DNA from: a virus
Direction: 5' to 3' (one strand)
DNA length: 32,310 bases
Virus record (IMG/VR): IMGVR_UViG_3300017742_000056
Location: 1 to 32,310 of that record
Below are positions 7,117-14,696 of this stretch, piece after piece. Every line of letters starts with the position of its first letter. Positions within the stretch are counted from its first letter, which is position 1. Under the pieces are notes generated by a model. It was not told the DNA's origin and did no database searches. It saw only the letters and a list, made by a program, of their open reading frames with translations. The position numbers and the translations under genes were made by a program.

Positions 7117-9318
7117 TTATATGGATGCAGTTGTGTGCGTTGTTTTCCAAATGGTGGTTCCCCCTGCATAAAAATACGGAACACTTTCCCAACCCAAAGT
7201 TACTTTCCCTGTTGGTAAACTTTGACCATAGGAATCTACAGTCCCAGATGAAACAGCGGTTCCTAGATATTCTCCATTAGTGACAGTCGAGCCAGCATTG
7301 TCGTGATAAGTATTTGTAAAAACAGTGGACCTAACTAACCTTGTCCCATCCTTATATTTCACCTGCTCCTTAGCAACACAACTTACGCTTAAATCAGAAA
7401 CAGGAATTCCTGAGGGCACTTCTACAGTAAATGTAACTTTTGATGTAGCACTTATGGAGTCCATTGAACCCACTGTTCCAATATGAAACCCCTGTTCTCT
7501 GTCCCAAGCTAAATATGACGGTTTATTCCAAGTAGTTTCAACATCTACATCGTAATCCGATGGCTTTTTATAATAATAATATGTATAAATATCATAGCCC
7601 TCTGCCGCTTGAACCGATTGTTCTAATAAGTAATAATCTGAATTATTTTCTTCGGGGGGCTTTTCTTCTTCGCCTAAATATACATATGTTTTTACTACTG
7701 ATCCGTCATTCCTGTTTTCAGTGCTATAAGATATTTGCCCTCTACCTTTAGCATAAGTATAAGTTACAACAGTTCCATAATCTCCGTCATTTGAATCAGT
7801 GTTAACTAAAACATATTCACTTGGTGTGGTTGGACTAGGATCATTTAAATAAGTTTTCGCTTTAATTAAAAGTTTGCCATTATGCTTGCTAGTTGTTACT
7901 TCTGCTATTTCTCCTGAACCTTCAGCAAACGAATAGGTGTAAATGATTCCATATTCACTTTGAACTACATTAGTTTTAAAAACGTATCCCGAAGTATTAG
8001 GAGCTTTATTTAAGCTTGTTTTTGTTGTTATTGTAAGTTTGCTGTTATATTTTTTTTCATCAGTTGATCCTATTTCCCCCTCACCAGAAGCAAAGGTGTA
8101 GGTGTATACGGTTCCATATTCCCCCTCTTGAATGCTTGATTTAACTAGAGTTGCTTCAAGTTCGGGAACTTTATTAATGCAAGTTATTGTTGTTACTGTA
8201 AGTTTTTTGTTATATTTGGTTTCAGAACTTCTTCCTATTTCCCCTTGACCGCTTACATATGTTGTTGAATATAAAAGATATCCAGCTTCTTCTCTAACCA
8301 TGGCTTCCTTTGTAAAAGCACCTGAGGGAACAGTGGGTATCTGGTTTATTGATGTTACTGTTACAACATCCAAAGTAGCTCCATATTTATTTGATGTCTC
8401 TGTAGATACAATCCCCTGCCCTGAAACAAAAGTATATGTATATAAAACAAACTCATCTCTGGCTTCTGATTTGCTTTCAATTAGCACGGAACCATCGGGT
8501 TCAACTGGCTCGTCGTCTATTGATACAATAGTAGTTCTAATTAACTTGTTGTTGTGGGATTTGGTTTCAAGATTAGAAATTACTCCACTGCCAGTAAAGA
8601 ATTCAAAGGTATTTGTTTCTAGACCAAGTAAATTAGATATTTTTTTCCCGTAGAATTTAGCATCCGCTGGAAGATCAGTAATTGCGGCTCTTGCTTGGTC
8701 TGCCGTTATATTTATTCCTTCAACAGAATATACTTCTACCTTGTTTCCGTATCGATGACTTTGAGACAAACTAAGAACGCCTGACTCTATGTATTCCTCT
8801 GTTAATTCCGCAAACCCAGTGTTGTCCTCTATCTTAGAGCTAGCTAGTATAATTCCATCAGAAACTGCCTCGGTGTCCGCTGGGTCTATTGGGTTTAGGA
8901 GAGTAGTCCCCACCGTGTTAGAGTTAGTGGTCCCAGATATTGCACGATAAACTTTTGTTATCTTTTTTAAATTACTTTCTCCAACCTCTTGGGTGTCGCT
9001 ACTAATTTCTACAAATTGATTTGTTAGAGTTTCATAGGTTTTTACAAGAACCGCGTTATCCGCATTTGCTTGTTGATTAAAGCGAGTGTCTACTTCTACT
9101 GAAATTAGACGGCAATTGCTATACCCCTGATTGACAACCTGTTCGTCGGCTGTATCCAAATCACCAAAATCTCCCATAAGGGAACCCAAGTTTACATTGT
9201 CAACATCCTCTCTGGTAAACTTCTGAAAACGACGAATTACCCTAATGCGATTATTGGGTAATTTAATAATTTCTGGGATTTCTCCCTGCTGATGTATATT
9301 ATCGTTTCCTATGCTCAT
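7117..9318 (-). CDS. Tail/fibre-like protein with tandem beta-rich repeats
   Basis: A 733-aa protein. The N-terminal ~230 residues include RIRVIRRFQKF and look globular. From about residue 235 to 570 there are roughly six imperfect repeats of 55-70 residues. Each has a YTYTF-SGxGxI element, then a KYNxKL-(T/V)xT strand and a LNKxP or INxxP turn (examples: YTYTFASGEGEIGS, KYNSKLTITTKTSLNKAP). Such repeats suggest stacked beta modules of a fibre, spike or tail needle-like structure. The C-terminal ~160 residues differ, with Ser/Thr/Gly-rich strands. The start ATGA overlaps the stop of the 44-aa gene upstream. The family is not recognised; the fibre role is inferred from repeats and neighbours. 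Confidence 0.6.
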   Translation of the reverse strand: MSIGNDNIHQQGEIPEIIKLPNNRIRVIRRFQKFTREDVDNVNLGSLMGDFGDLDTADEQVVNQGYSNCRLISVEVDTRFNQQANADNAVLVKTYETLTNQFVEISSDTQEVGESNLKKITKVYRAISGTTNSNTVGTTLLNPIDPADTEAVSDGIILASSKIEDNTGFAELTEEYIESGVLSLSQSHRYGNKVEVYSVEGINITADQARAAITDLPADAKFYGKKISNLLGLETNTFEFFTGSGVISNLETKSHNNKLIRTTIVSIDDEPVEPDGSVLIESKSEARDEFVLYTYTFVSGQGIVSTETSNKYGATLDVVTVTSINQIPTVPSGAFTKEAMVREEAGYLLYSTTYVSGQGEIGRSSETKYNKKLTVTTITCINKVPELEATLVKSSIQEGEYGTVYTYTFASGEGEIGSTDEKKYNSKLTITTKTSLNKAPNTSGYVFKTNVVQSEYGIIYTYSFAEGSGEIAEVTTSKHNGKLLIKAKTYLNDPSPTTPSEYVLVNTDSNDGDYGTVVTYTYAKGRGQISYSTENRNDGSVVKTYVYLGEEEKPPEENNSDYYLLEQSVQAAEGYDIYTYYYYKKPSDYDVDVETTWNKPSYLAWDREQGFHIGTVGSMDSISATSKVTFTVEVPSGIPVSDLSVSCVAKEQVKYKDGTRLVRSTVFTNTYHDNAGSTVTNGEYLGTAVSSGTVDSYGQSLPTGKVTLGWESVPYFYAGGTTIWKTTHTTASI

Positions 9319-9449
9319 TTCTTTTTCTTTTTTCTTTTAGGAAACCCAGCCTTCATGTTCTTGTAAGCCTTATCCGAAATTGTAGACTTAGATTTTGAGC
9401 GACTTTTTCCTGCTTTTTTACGCTTGTTTATGTTTTCATATAGACTCAT
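9315..9449 (-). CDS. 44-aa Lys-rich phage protein (MSLYENINKRKKAG type)
   Basis: A 44-residue, extremely basic protein that starts MSLYENINKRKKAG and ends in a run of lysines. Small proteins with this kind of N-terminus (MSLY-NI-KRKKAG) recur near tail or lysis genes in many marine phage genomes, from memory of the family; their function is unknown. Its TGA overlaps the ATG of the 733-aa gene (ATGA), and its own ATG lies 2 bp after the stop of the 51-aa membrane protein. That tight packing, with no alternative frame, supports it being real. Confidence 0.6.
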   Translation of the reverse strand: MSLYENINKRKKAGKSRSKSKSTISDKAYKNMKAGFPKRKKKKK

Positions 9450-9451
9450 AT

Positions 9452-9607
9452 TTATTTTTTTCTTTTATTGTGAAAATCAAAAAGAACCTTTACCTTTTCT
9501 GTGAGAGCCTCTAGGTTGTAATGCATCCTAGCTAGCACAATAATTAGTGTAATAATACCAATTAGAACTGGCGTAATAGAGGATATAATTTGAAGAAATT
9601 CATTCAT
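9452..9607 (-). CDS. 51-aa single-pass membrane protein (possible lysis accessory)
   Basis: A 51-residue protein with one hydrophobic segment at about residues 5-27 (LQIISSITPVLIGIITLIIV). A short amphipathic, charged C-terminal helix follows (NLEALTEKVKVL) and the protein ends in KRKK. This N-in or N-out anchor plus coiled-coil tail fits small holin accessory or spanin-like proteins, but there is no diagnostic motif. The ATG overlaps the TGA of the 132-aa membrane protein. Three membrane proteins in a row (with 9604-10002 and 10002-10181) make a membrane or lysis cassette the best guess. Confidence 0.5.
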   Translation of the reverse strand: MNEFLQIISSITPVLIGIITLIIVLARMHYNLEALTEKVKVLFDFHNKRKK

Positions 9608-10002
9608 TTAATTTGAGATGAACCAAAGTAAAATCCTACGATGGCTAAGGCGGTTTGCCTAATTTCTGGTAAAATAACAAATCCCTGAACAGTATCCCAT
9701 TTAACGCCCTTAAATAGCCCTAGAAAGCCGTTTGTTTCTCTAGCTATGCTTACCCCTACGTCAGTCCACGCAAAGACAAAGGGAGCTATTACAATGGCAA
9801 ATACAGTAGATACAACAAGGAACCTGCGAACCAACACGCCACCACTGCGTTTAGCCGCGGCATCCGCTGAGGCATCCGCTGTTTGCTGGGACGCTATCAT
9901 ACGCTCAAACTGCCGAGCTTGACTTTCCATCTGAGTGCCAATGAGTTTCATTACGAAGCCACTGATTCCTCCTCCGAGCATTGCTATTAGTTCTGGGGTC
10001 AT
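9604..10002 (-). CDS. Holin-like multi-pass membrane protein
   Basis: A 132-aa protein with a small hydrophobic N-terminus (MLGGGISGFVMKLIG) and a charged Ala/Gln stretch at 24-52. There is a strong transmembrane segment at about 54-78 (LVVSTVFAIVIAPFVFAW) and a hydrophobic C-terminal segment (QTALAIVGFYFGSS). The topology resembles the three-segment holin-like proteins of marine podoviruses, in which RRF precedes the main segment, but I cannot confirm family membership by eye. It starts at a TAATG overlap with the small membrane protein upstream, so the pair is translationally coupled. The lysin is not adjacent: the only cell-wall hydrolase seen is at 27791-28222 on the other strand. Confidence 0.5.
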   Translation of the reverse strand: MTPELIAMLGGGISGFVMKLIGTQMESQARQFERMIASQQTADASADAAAKRSGGVLVRRFLVVSTVFAIVIAPFVFAWTDVGVSIARETNGFLGLFKGVKWDTVQGFVILPEIRQTALAIVGFYFGSSQIK

Positions 10003-10181
10003 TATTTCTTTTTAAGTTCTTTAATTACCCTGATTGCGGATGCAGTCATATAAATAAAGGTAGCTAGACCCACAAGGAATCCAAGCAATTCGTTAATGGG
10101 AGATAGTTCGATGGTGGCTATAAACCCCCCCGTTCCAATCGTAGATTTGTATATAATATCATTCATTAAAAATATTTCCAT
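10002..10181 (-). CDS. Small membrane protein, possible holin partner
   Basis: A 59-aa protein with one transmembrane segment (INELLGFLVGLATFIYMTASAIRV) and a basic C-terminus (KELKKK). Three in-frame ATGs are possible: 10199, 10181 and 10166. I chose 10181 because it forms a TAATG overlap with the stop of the fibre gene, the coupling pattern used repeatedly in this block. Its own TAA overlaps the ATG of the 132-aa membrane protein. A lysis or membrane role is inferred from topology and neighbours only. Confidence 0.5.
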   Translation of the reverse strand: MEIFLMNDIIYKSTIGTGGFIATIELSPINELLGFLVGLATFIYMTASAIRVIKELKKK

Positions 10182-12211
10182 TAACCCAATTCGTTCCACT
10201 GAGTTCCATCGTATCCATAAAATTTGTTAACATTTGTGCTGTTGTCAAAAATAATCATACCAGCAGAGGGCGAAGATGGGTAGTTGGAACTTCCATCAAA
10301 GGACCCAGTTTTTGTGTATCCATCAATTGTGACATCTCCATTCCATGAAACATTTCCACTTACGCTTAACGATCCGCAATCAAGGCTTCCCTGAATTTCA
10401 ACATCGTCTTCAAATGTAGCTTGACCACCGCATTCAATAACGTCACTTGTTGACAAACTAACTGACTCAATTTCTCCGTCGGATATAATGTTTGATACGT
10501 TATATAAGTTTCCAAATGTATCTGTTTGGAAGTTTCCATTAGATGCACTTAGAGTTCCGTCAATTTGAGCATCATTCATCTCCGTCCTTGGGGATTCCAT
10601 TCTAACGTAATTGTTGTCTTTTTCTACACATATTACGTCAGATGTAGTCGAAAAACTATCCGTGTGAGTTAACTTAAATTTTCCAAAATCTGAACTCCCA
10701 GATGAACCATACATTCCTAATTGAATGGTAGGAGCATCAGTTCCAGAATGTTCAAAAATCAATCCCTCATTGGAAGTCCTAGAATCCTTGAATACTAATT
10801 TCTTGTTAGCTATAATGTTAGTGTCGCTGTATATTTTTACTAAGTCAGTCTCAAACCCCGTTCTCTGATTAAATCCAATATCTACATGGTCGGCTTCTAG
10901 TCTTACCTTGCTTCCGTCGGTAGTATTTCCCAAGAATTTTATATGACCTTTTTCGTTGCCCCCAGAAAATTGTTGAATAACAAAATCATTGCTGTTTTGC
11001 CCTAGATAACGCATTAAAATCTCGTCATCAGTGGAAGATGCTCTTTGAAGTCTAACCGCACCGCTTTTAAAGTAGCAATCCTCTTTTATCAAACTTGTAG
11101 ATGATTGAGAAAGAGTCATTCCACCGTTGGAAAGTTTAACGCTATTAGAATTATTTGTTTCAAATAATAAGTCTGTGCTAGTAATCTGAACGTCTCCAAT
11201 CGTTCCAATAGTTGCCAATATTTGCGGACAGTCAATTGTTTGACTTGCATTAAGCTGTCCACTTACGTCTATGTTTCCAGTTAAACTAGCGTTTCCAGAA
11301 AAAGTAACATCATCATTAAAAGTAGTTTCTCCGCTAACATCCAAATCACCGCAAAGAATATTATCTACAAAAAGATCGCCTCCGTAAAGAGAGTTATTTA
11401 CGGTTAAATCCCCCGTGTAAATTTGACCAGAAGTTCCAGTTGTCCTTATTTCTCCGACTACCTCAAGGTCATAACTTGGAGAACTAGTGTTAACCCCCAC
11501 ATATCCATTATTTTGGACAGTTAAAACATTGGGTGGGTTAGGATCAGAAAAAGTGCTGGCTTTGAATTCAACATCCCCAGTAAAATCTGGTGAGTCCAGT
11601 GGAGCTTTTAGACTAGCAAGTGAGTCAATTCCAGTGCCATGTATTGCCGAATCATCGTTTAACTGGTCGATGTTAGTAGTATGACCAGCAATGCTAGTAG
11701 TGTTTGTAGCTATATCCGTAGCATTTGTAGCTATATCCGTGGCATTTGTAGCTATGTTTGTGTTGGCGGTTGCTATATCTGTAGCATTAGTTGCTATATT
11801 TGTTACGTTAGTAGCAATGTTCGTGTTAGCTGTGCCAATGTCAGTAGCATTAGTAGCAATGTTTGTTGCATTAGTAGCAATGTTTGTTACGTTAGTAGCT
11901 ATATTTGTTGCATTTGTAGCTATATTTGTTACGTTACTAGCTATATCCGCTGTGTTGTCCGAAATGGCAGTTGCTTGTTCTGTCGTTATGCCAACCTTGT
12001 TAGTGTTAACCGCAATAGCCGAAGCCTGTGATGTTGTTATACCAACTTTAGCCGTGTTAAGTGCAATGGCACTTGTGTTTGTAGCTATGTCTGCGGTGTT
12101 TGTATCCGTGTTGCTCTTAATTGTATTTACGCCCAAAAATGCATTTACCTCTGCTTTTGTAGACTTGCGTAGGATTTCATCAACGTCCGAGGATACTTTA
12201 AAATTTGACAT
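10181..12211 (-). CDS. Tail fibre protein with long heptad-repeat shaft
   Basis: A 676-aa protein. Residues 1-28 (SSDVDEILRKSTKAEVNAFLG) form a short helical head. Residues ~30-182 consist of near-continuous seven-residue units of the form NxTxIAT, typical of a trimeric coiled-coil fibre shaft. After this come many beta-rich repeats with the pattern xGDLTVNNSLxGGDLxVDN, which resemble phage-fibre beta-helix segments. The C-terminus ends in FYGYDGTQWNELG, a sequence type seen at the ends of phage fibre and tail collagen-type proteins. It probably binds the host surface. There is no visible chaperone or peptidase (SGNH, S74-like) domain at the C-terminus. Confidence 0.8.
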   Translation of the reverse strand: MSNFKVSSDVDEILRKSTKAEVNAFLGVNTIKSNTDTNTADIATNTSAIALNTAKVGITTSQASAIAVNTNKVGITTEQATAISDNTADIASNVTNIATNATNIATNVTNIATNATNIATNATDIGTANTNIATNVTNIATNATDIATANTNIATNATDIATNATDIATNTTSIAGHTTNIDQLNDDSAIHGTGIDSLASLKAPLDSPDFTGDVEFKASTFSDPNPPNVLTVQNNGYVGVNTSSPSYDLEVVGEIRTTGTSGQIYTGDLTVNNSLYGGDLFVDNILCGDLDVSGETTFNDDVTFSGNASLTGNIDVSGQLNASQTIDCPQILATIGTIGDVQITSTDLLFETNNSNSVKLSNGGMTLSQSSTSLIKEDCYFKSGAVRLQRASSTDDEILMRYLGQNSNDFVIQQFSGGNEKGHIKFLGNTTDGSKVRLEADHVDIGFNQRTGFETDLVKIYSDTNIIANKKLVFKDSRTSNEGLIFEHSGTDAPTIQLGMYGSSGSSDFGKFKLTHTDSFSTTSDVICVEKDNNYVRMESPRTEMNDAQIDGTLSASNGNFQTDTFGNLYNVSNIISDGEIESVSLSTSDVIECGGQATFEDDVEIQGSLDCGSLSVSGNVSWNGDVTIDGYTKTGSFDGSSNYPSSPSAGMIIFDNSTNVNKFYGYDGTQWNELG
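11666..12124 (-). repeat. 21-bp tandem repeats encoding NxTxIAT heptads
   Basis: About twenty imperfect 21-bp units inside the fibre gene, each encoding a heptad such as NATNIAT or NVTNIAT. They explain two long open frames on the opposite strand, which I take as spurious. The uniform repeat makes this stretch prone to expansion or contraction, which would change fibre length. Confidence 0.85.
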
Positions 12212-12221
12212 AGCTAATTAC

Positions 12222-12296
12222 TTATGGGGTTACGTTCTGGGATACCACAACAGTAGTATCACTAACTGACATACCTAGTGCTAAAGACATTTGCAT
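12222..12296 (-). CDS. 24-aa mini-ORF between fibre and upstream gene
   Basis: A 24-residue frame (MQMSLALGMSVSDTTVVVSQ, then NVTP) fills the 89-bp gap between the 86-aa gene and the fibre gene. Its ATG lies 4 bp after the stop of the former and its TAA lies 10 bp before the fibre ATG. Packing elsewhere in this block is as tight, so a real micro-gene is plausible. It has no Shine-Dalgarno sequence and no recognised family. It could instead be a translational relay or plain spacer. Confidence 0.35.
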   Translation of the reverse strand: MQMSLALGMSVSDTTVVVSQNVTP

Positions 12297-12300
12297 GGCA

Positions 12301-12561
12301 CTAAGCGTTGTATGCTTCGATTGATGAAGTTGCTCCAGTTACCGTAATGCTTGTGAAGTTTCCGTAGCTGGTGTAGCCAGCGGGAAGAGTTCCAACAAGA
12401 TCACTTGCGTCTTCTTTGTTTGAGCAAGTAATAGCTGACAATTCAGCTCCTCTGGGACCAGCAACGATAATTGCGAAATTACCCTCGACTGCCGCTCCAG
12501 CAGTAATTACTCTGCTACCACGCTTGCCTAGACTTTGTTCTGTAAATGCGGGTGTTGACAT
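12301..12561 (-). CDS. Small structural protein of unknown function
   Basis: An 86-aa protein, MSTPAFTEQSLGKRGSRVIT at the start, followed by alternating small and hydrophobic residues (GNFAIIVAGPRGAEL, FTSITVTGAT). The pattern suggests a small beta-sandwich. It lies between the 241-aa adaptor-like gene (3-bp gap) and the fibre, so it may be a minor head, decoration or tail protein. No specific family is recognised. Confidence 0.55.
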   Translation of the reverse strand: MSTPAFTEQSLGKRGSRVITAGAAVEGNFAIIVAGPRGAELSAITCSNKEDASDLVGTLPAGYTSYGNFTSITVTGATSSIEAYNA

Positions 12562-12563
12562 GA

Positions 12564-13289
12564 TTATATGATTGTTTGGTTGTAGTTGTTTCGCACATTT
12601 TTAACAATATACGAGTTTGCGATGTTTTGATCGGAAATTTTAGCTAGCTCATCTTCAAGAACTGAATTGACCAAAGCCAAGGATAGCTGAAAGTTTGAGT
12701 CACTTGCGTTTTGCTCAACACTGCGTTGCCAAGTGTAAGCCGCGTAGTGAGCCATGTATGCCATAAATTCTTCGGGTATTGTCGTATTGCCCCCCTGCTG
12801 TTTTCCTAGTTTTAAATTCAGTGTTTTTTTGTAAGTTACGAATGCAGTTGGGTTACCTGATGAACCGCTGGAACTTGAATCGGGTTGCAAATAAAATGAA
12901 TCCCCGTCCTGAGATTCATATAAGTCCAGCAATTCAGAGGATGTCTTGCCAGCACCCCCAGTTAATGTTGCTCCTTGAGAATTTACAACAAATTTATAAT
13001 CACCGCCCCTTGCCTCCTTGGGGTTGTTTTTGTAAATCCTTAAAAACGTGTCAATGGAATCCTTGCCGTCCTGCGTTCTGGATATTTGATTTTTATTATC
13101 TACTTCGCGTTCATCGCCAATAACCAAATAGCGTTCCCAGTAATTTGTAGCCCTGTGTGCTTTATTAGCCGCATAATTCCAAAGGGAAATAAGTCTAGTG
13201 TAGCTAGCAGAGGTGTTTGCGTATTCTCTTCCAATTAACGCAAAAGTTAAATCCCTGAGTTCTTGTATCGTTGAATTCTGAAGAGCCAT
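12564..13289 (-). CDS. Putative head-tail adaptor / tail tubular-like protein
   Basis: A 241-aa protein. The N-terminal region (NSTIQELRDLTFALIG, SLWNYAANKAHRATNYWERYLV) is a helical bundle like that found in podovirus head-tail connector or tubular proteins. The middle is Ser/Gly-rich (QPDSSSSGSSGNP). The C-terminus has IPEEFMAYMAHYAAYTWQ and a helical tail. It follows the capsid and a 101-aa gene and precedes the fibre, which is where adaptor genes usually lie. The start ATG at 13289 overlaps the preceding stop (TAATG). The role is inferred from position and fold type, not from a diagnostic motif. Confidence 0.5.
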   Translation of the reverse strand: MALQNSTIQELRDLTFALIGREYANTSASYTRLISLWNYAANKAHRATNYWERYLVIGDEREVDNKNQISRTQDGKDSIDTFLRIYKNNPKEARGGDYKFVVNSQGATLTGGAGKTSSELLDLYESQDGDSFYLQPDSSSSGSSGNPTAFVTYKKTLNLKLGKQQGGNTTIPEEFMAYMAHYAAYTWQRSVEQNASDSNFQLSLALVNSVLEDELAKISDQNIANSYIVKNVRNNYNQTII

Positions 13290-13594
13290 TATAATTTACT
13301 TGCCGCCATGCCGTTGGGCATAAGGACTTTGTTGTTTAAATACTTCATGAACTCGTCATCATTAGAGAAGCCCACTCCGTATTTTTTATTCATAGCGTAG
13401 TATTCATTCATTGGCACGCTACCAATGTGTTTGCCAAAGATGGGGTGATTTTTGCCCCTAAAATTGTTTGCTGATTTCCGAGCTAATCTAATCCTTTGCT
13501 CTTGAGCTTTGGGATTAAATATTTCTTCGGACTTAGCGTTAAGAATCTTAAATTGATTCTCAATGAGTTCTTCTTCTGATGGTAGTTCTGGCAT
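13289..13594 (-). CDS. Small hypothetical protein after the capsid gene
   Basis: A 101-aa protein starting MPELPSEEELIENQFKIL. The frame stays open upstream to 13753, but that part lies inside the capsid gene and across a hairpin terminator, so I chose the ATG at 13594. Residues ~25-55 are basic and helical (AQEQRIRLARKSANNF), followed by RGKNHPIFGKHIG and a C-terminal EFMKYLNNKVL. It could be a minor head or connector component. Function unknown. Confidence 0.55.
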   Translation of the reverse strand: MPELPSEEELIENQFKILNAKSEEIFNPKAQEQRIRLARKSANNFRGKNHPIFGKHIGSVPMNEYYAMNKKYGVGFSNDDEFMKYLNNKVLMPNGMAASKL

Positions 13595-13597
13595 AAC

Positions 13598-13630
13598 AAA
13601 AAGGGTTGGGGGTATTAAACCCCCTAACCC
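13598..13630 (-). terminator. Rho-independent terminator behind the major capsid gene
   Basis: On the minus strand a stem of 10 pairs (GGGTT-GGGGG type arm 13620-13630 with one bulged base, pairing with 13603-13612) encloses a 7-nt loop and is followed by five T residues (13602-13598). It lies 16 bp past the capsid stop and just before the next ATG. It would cap capsid mRNA while letting some transcription read through into the adaptor and tail genes. Confidence 0.8.
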
Positions 13631-13646
13631 AGAATTGTCAATAGGA

Positions 13647-14660
13647 CTAAGCGGTAGCGAAGTCCGTGATCTTACCGAGACCGTTGGGACCCTTACAGAT
13701 AAGAGTTCCCATTGTGTCGATGTAGCCACGAGGACCTCCACCTTGGTCTTCAAGCATTGTTGAACCCATGCTCATTGCTTCCGCGAATCCAAGTAGGCTT
13801 GGGTCGAGGAGGTATGCACGCTTGTGATCAAGGCACTTTGGATTGCCAGAGATGATCTTCACGATGCCATAAGGACCTTGGAAGATTTCAACATTGTAGT
13901 TGACTTCAGAACCATCACCTTGGTTGAACTGAGTAGCAGTTGGAGACACGCGAGTGAAACCATCAACGATTTCGTTGCGGACAGATGTGCCAGCAACAAG
14001 AACGTGGTCACCTTGCTCACCAGTTTCTTGGAAAATGCTTGTGAGCATATTGTTGAAACGGGCTTCAGTTAGCTCTAAAGCACCATCGCCAGACTCATCA
14101 CCAATAATAGATGCAGATGGAGTCACAAAGTCCGAAGGAACGGCTTGAACGCCATCCGCAGTTGGGCTGTTGTTGATCCATTGACCTAGTCCACGAAACT
14201 CATTTGCAGTGCTTCCGTTGCCAGTAACAGCAACATTGTCCGAGCAAATTGACTTCTCAATGTCGCGAAGGACTTGGGAAGCGGCTTTTTCTTCGGCTTC
14301 TTGGATGCGGACTGGAGTAACGGAGTCCATGATTTCTTGCTTCTTTGTAACAGCGAATGTTTCGCGGAAGTGTTGAAGGCGATTGCCCAAGCGAGCTAGC
14401 TTAGTGAACTGACCGTCAAAGCCAGTAGCACTATCTACGTCTACACCCTCAGCAACAGCGTTGTCCGCAGTTGCATCACGAAGACCATCAACGGTCCATT
14501 CAACCAAGTCCGCAGTTGCGGCTTGTTTAGGAAGCATGCCGTAAACGGGAGCTTGACGGGGAGCAAGAACAGTAGTTAGGTCTAACAACTGCTCGCGATT
14601 GCCTACATTGGAGCCTGTATCGGCTGTCGGTAGACCTGTGTATGTATTATCAAATGCCAT
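13647..14660 (-). CDS. Major capsid protein, SU10 type (HK97 fold)
   Basis: A 337-aa protein matching the SU10 major capsid family (formerly DUF5309). It has an N-terminal arm (MAFDNTYTGLPTADTG, REQLLDLTTVLAPRQAPVYG), the WTVDGLRDA segment, and RLGNRLQHFRETFAVTKKQE in the E-loop and spine region. It continues with an Asn/Gly-rich P-domain and the C-terminal YIDTMGTLICKGPNGLGKI. It polymerises into the icosahedral shell. It follows the scaffold gene and precedes a strong terminator, which fits the need for high copy number. The ATG has no Shine-Dalgarno sequence; the leader is AT-rich and carries a 10-bp tandem duplication. Confidence 0.9.
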   Translation of the reverse strand: MAFDNTYTGLPTADTGSNVGNREQLLDLTTVLAPRQAPVYGMLPKQAATADLVEWTVDGLRDATADNAVAEGVDVDSATGFDGQFTKLARLGNRLQHFRETFAVTKKQEIMDSVTPVRIQEAEEKAASQVLRDIEKSICSDNVAVTGNGSTANEFRGLGQWINNSPTADGVQAVPSDFVTPSASIIGDESGDGALELTEARFNNMLTSIFQETGEQGDHVLVAGTSVRNEIVDGFTRVSPTATQFNQGDGSEVNYNVEIFQGPYGIVKIISGNPKCLDHKRAYLLDPSLLGFAEAMSMGSTMLEDQGGGPRGYIDTMGTLICKGPNGLGKITDFATA

Positions 14661-14673
14661 GATATTAATTTAT

Positions 14674-14696
14674 TTTGAGTTAATTTGAGTTAATTT
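14674..14696. repeat. 10-bp tandem duplication in the capsid leader
   Basis: Two direct copies of GAGTTAATTT (14677-14686 and 14687-14696) lie between the scaffold stop and the capsid ATG, and the second overlaps the scaffold TAA. The leader is AT-rich and unstructured, which would favour initiation at a start without a Shine-Dalgarno sequence. Confidence 0.6.

Noticed and set aside
11681-12269. Two plus-strand open frames opposite the fibre shaft
   Set aside because: They are antisense to the 21-bp heptad repeats; the apparent membrane-like or Ser/Cys/Ile repeats come from the periodicity.
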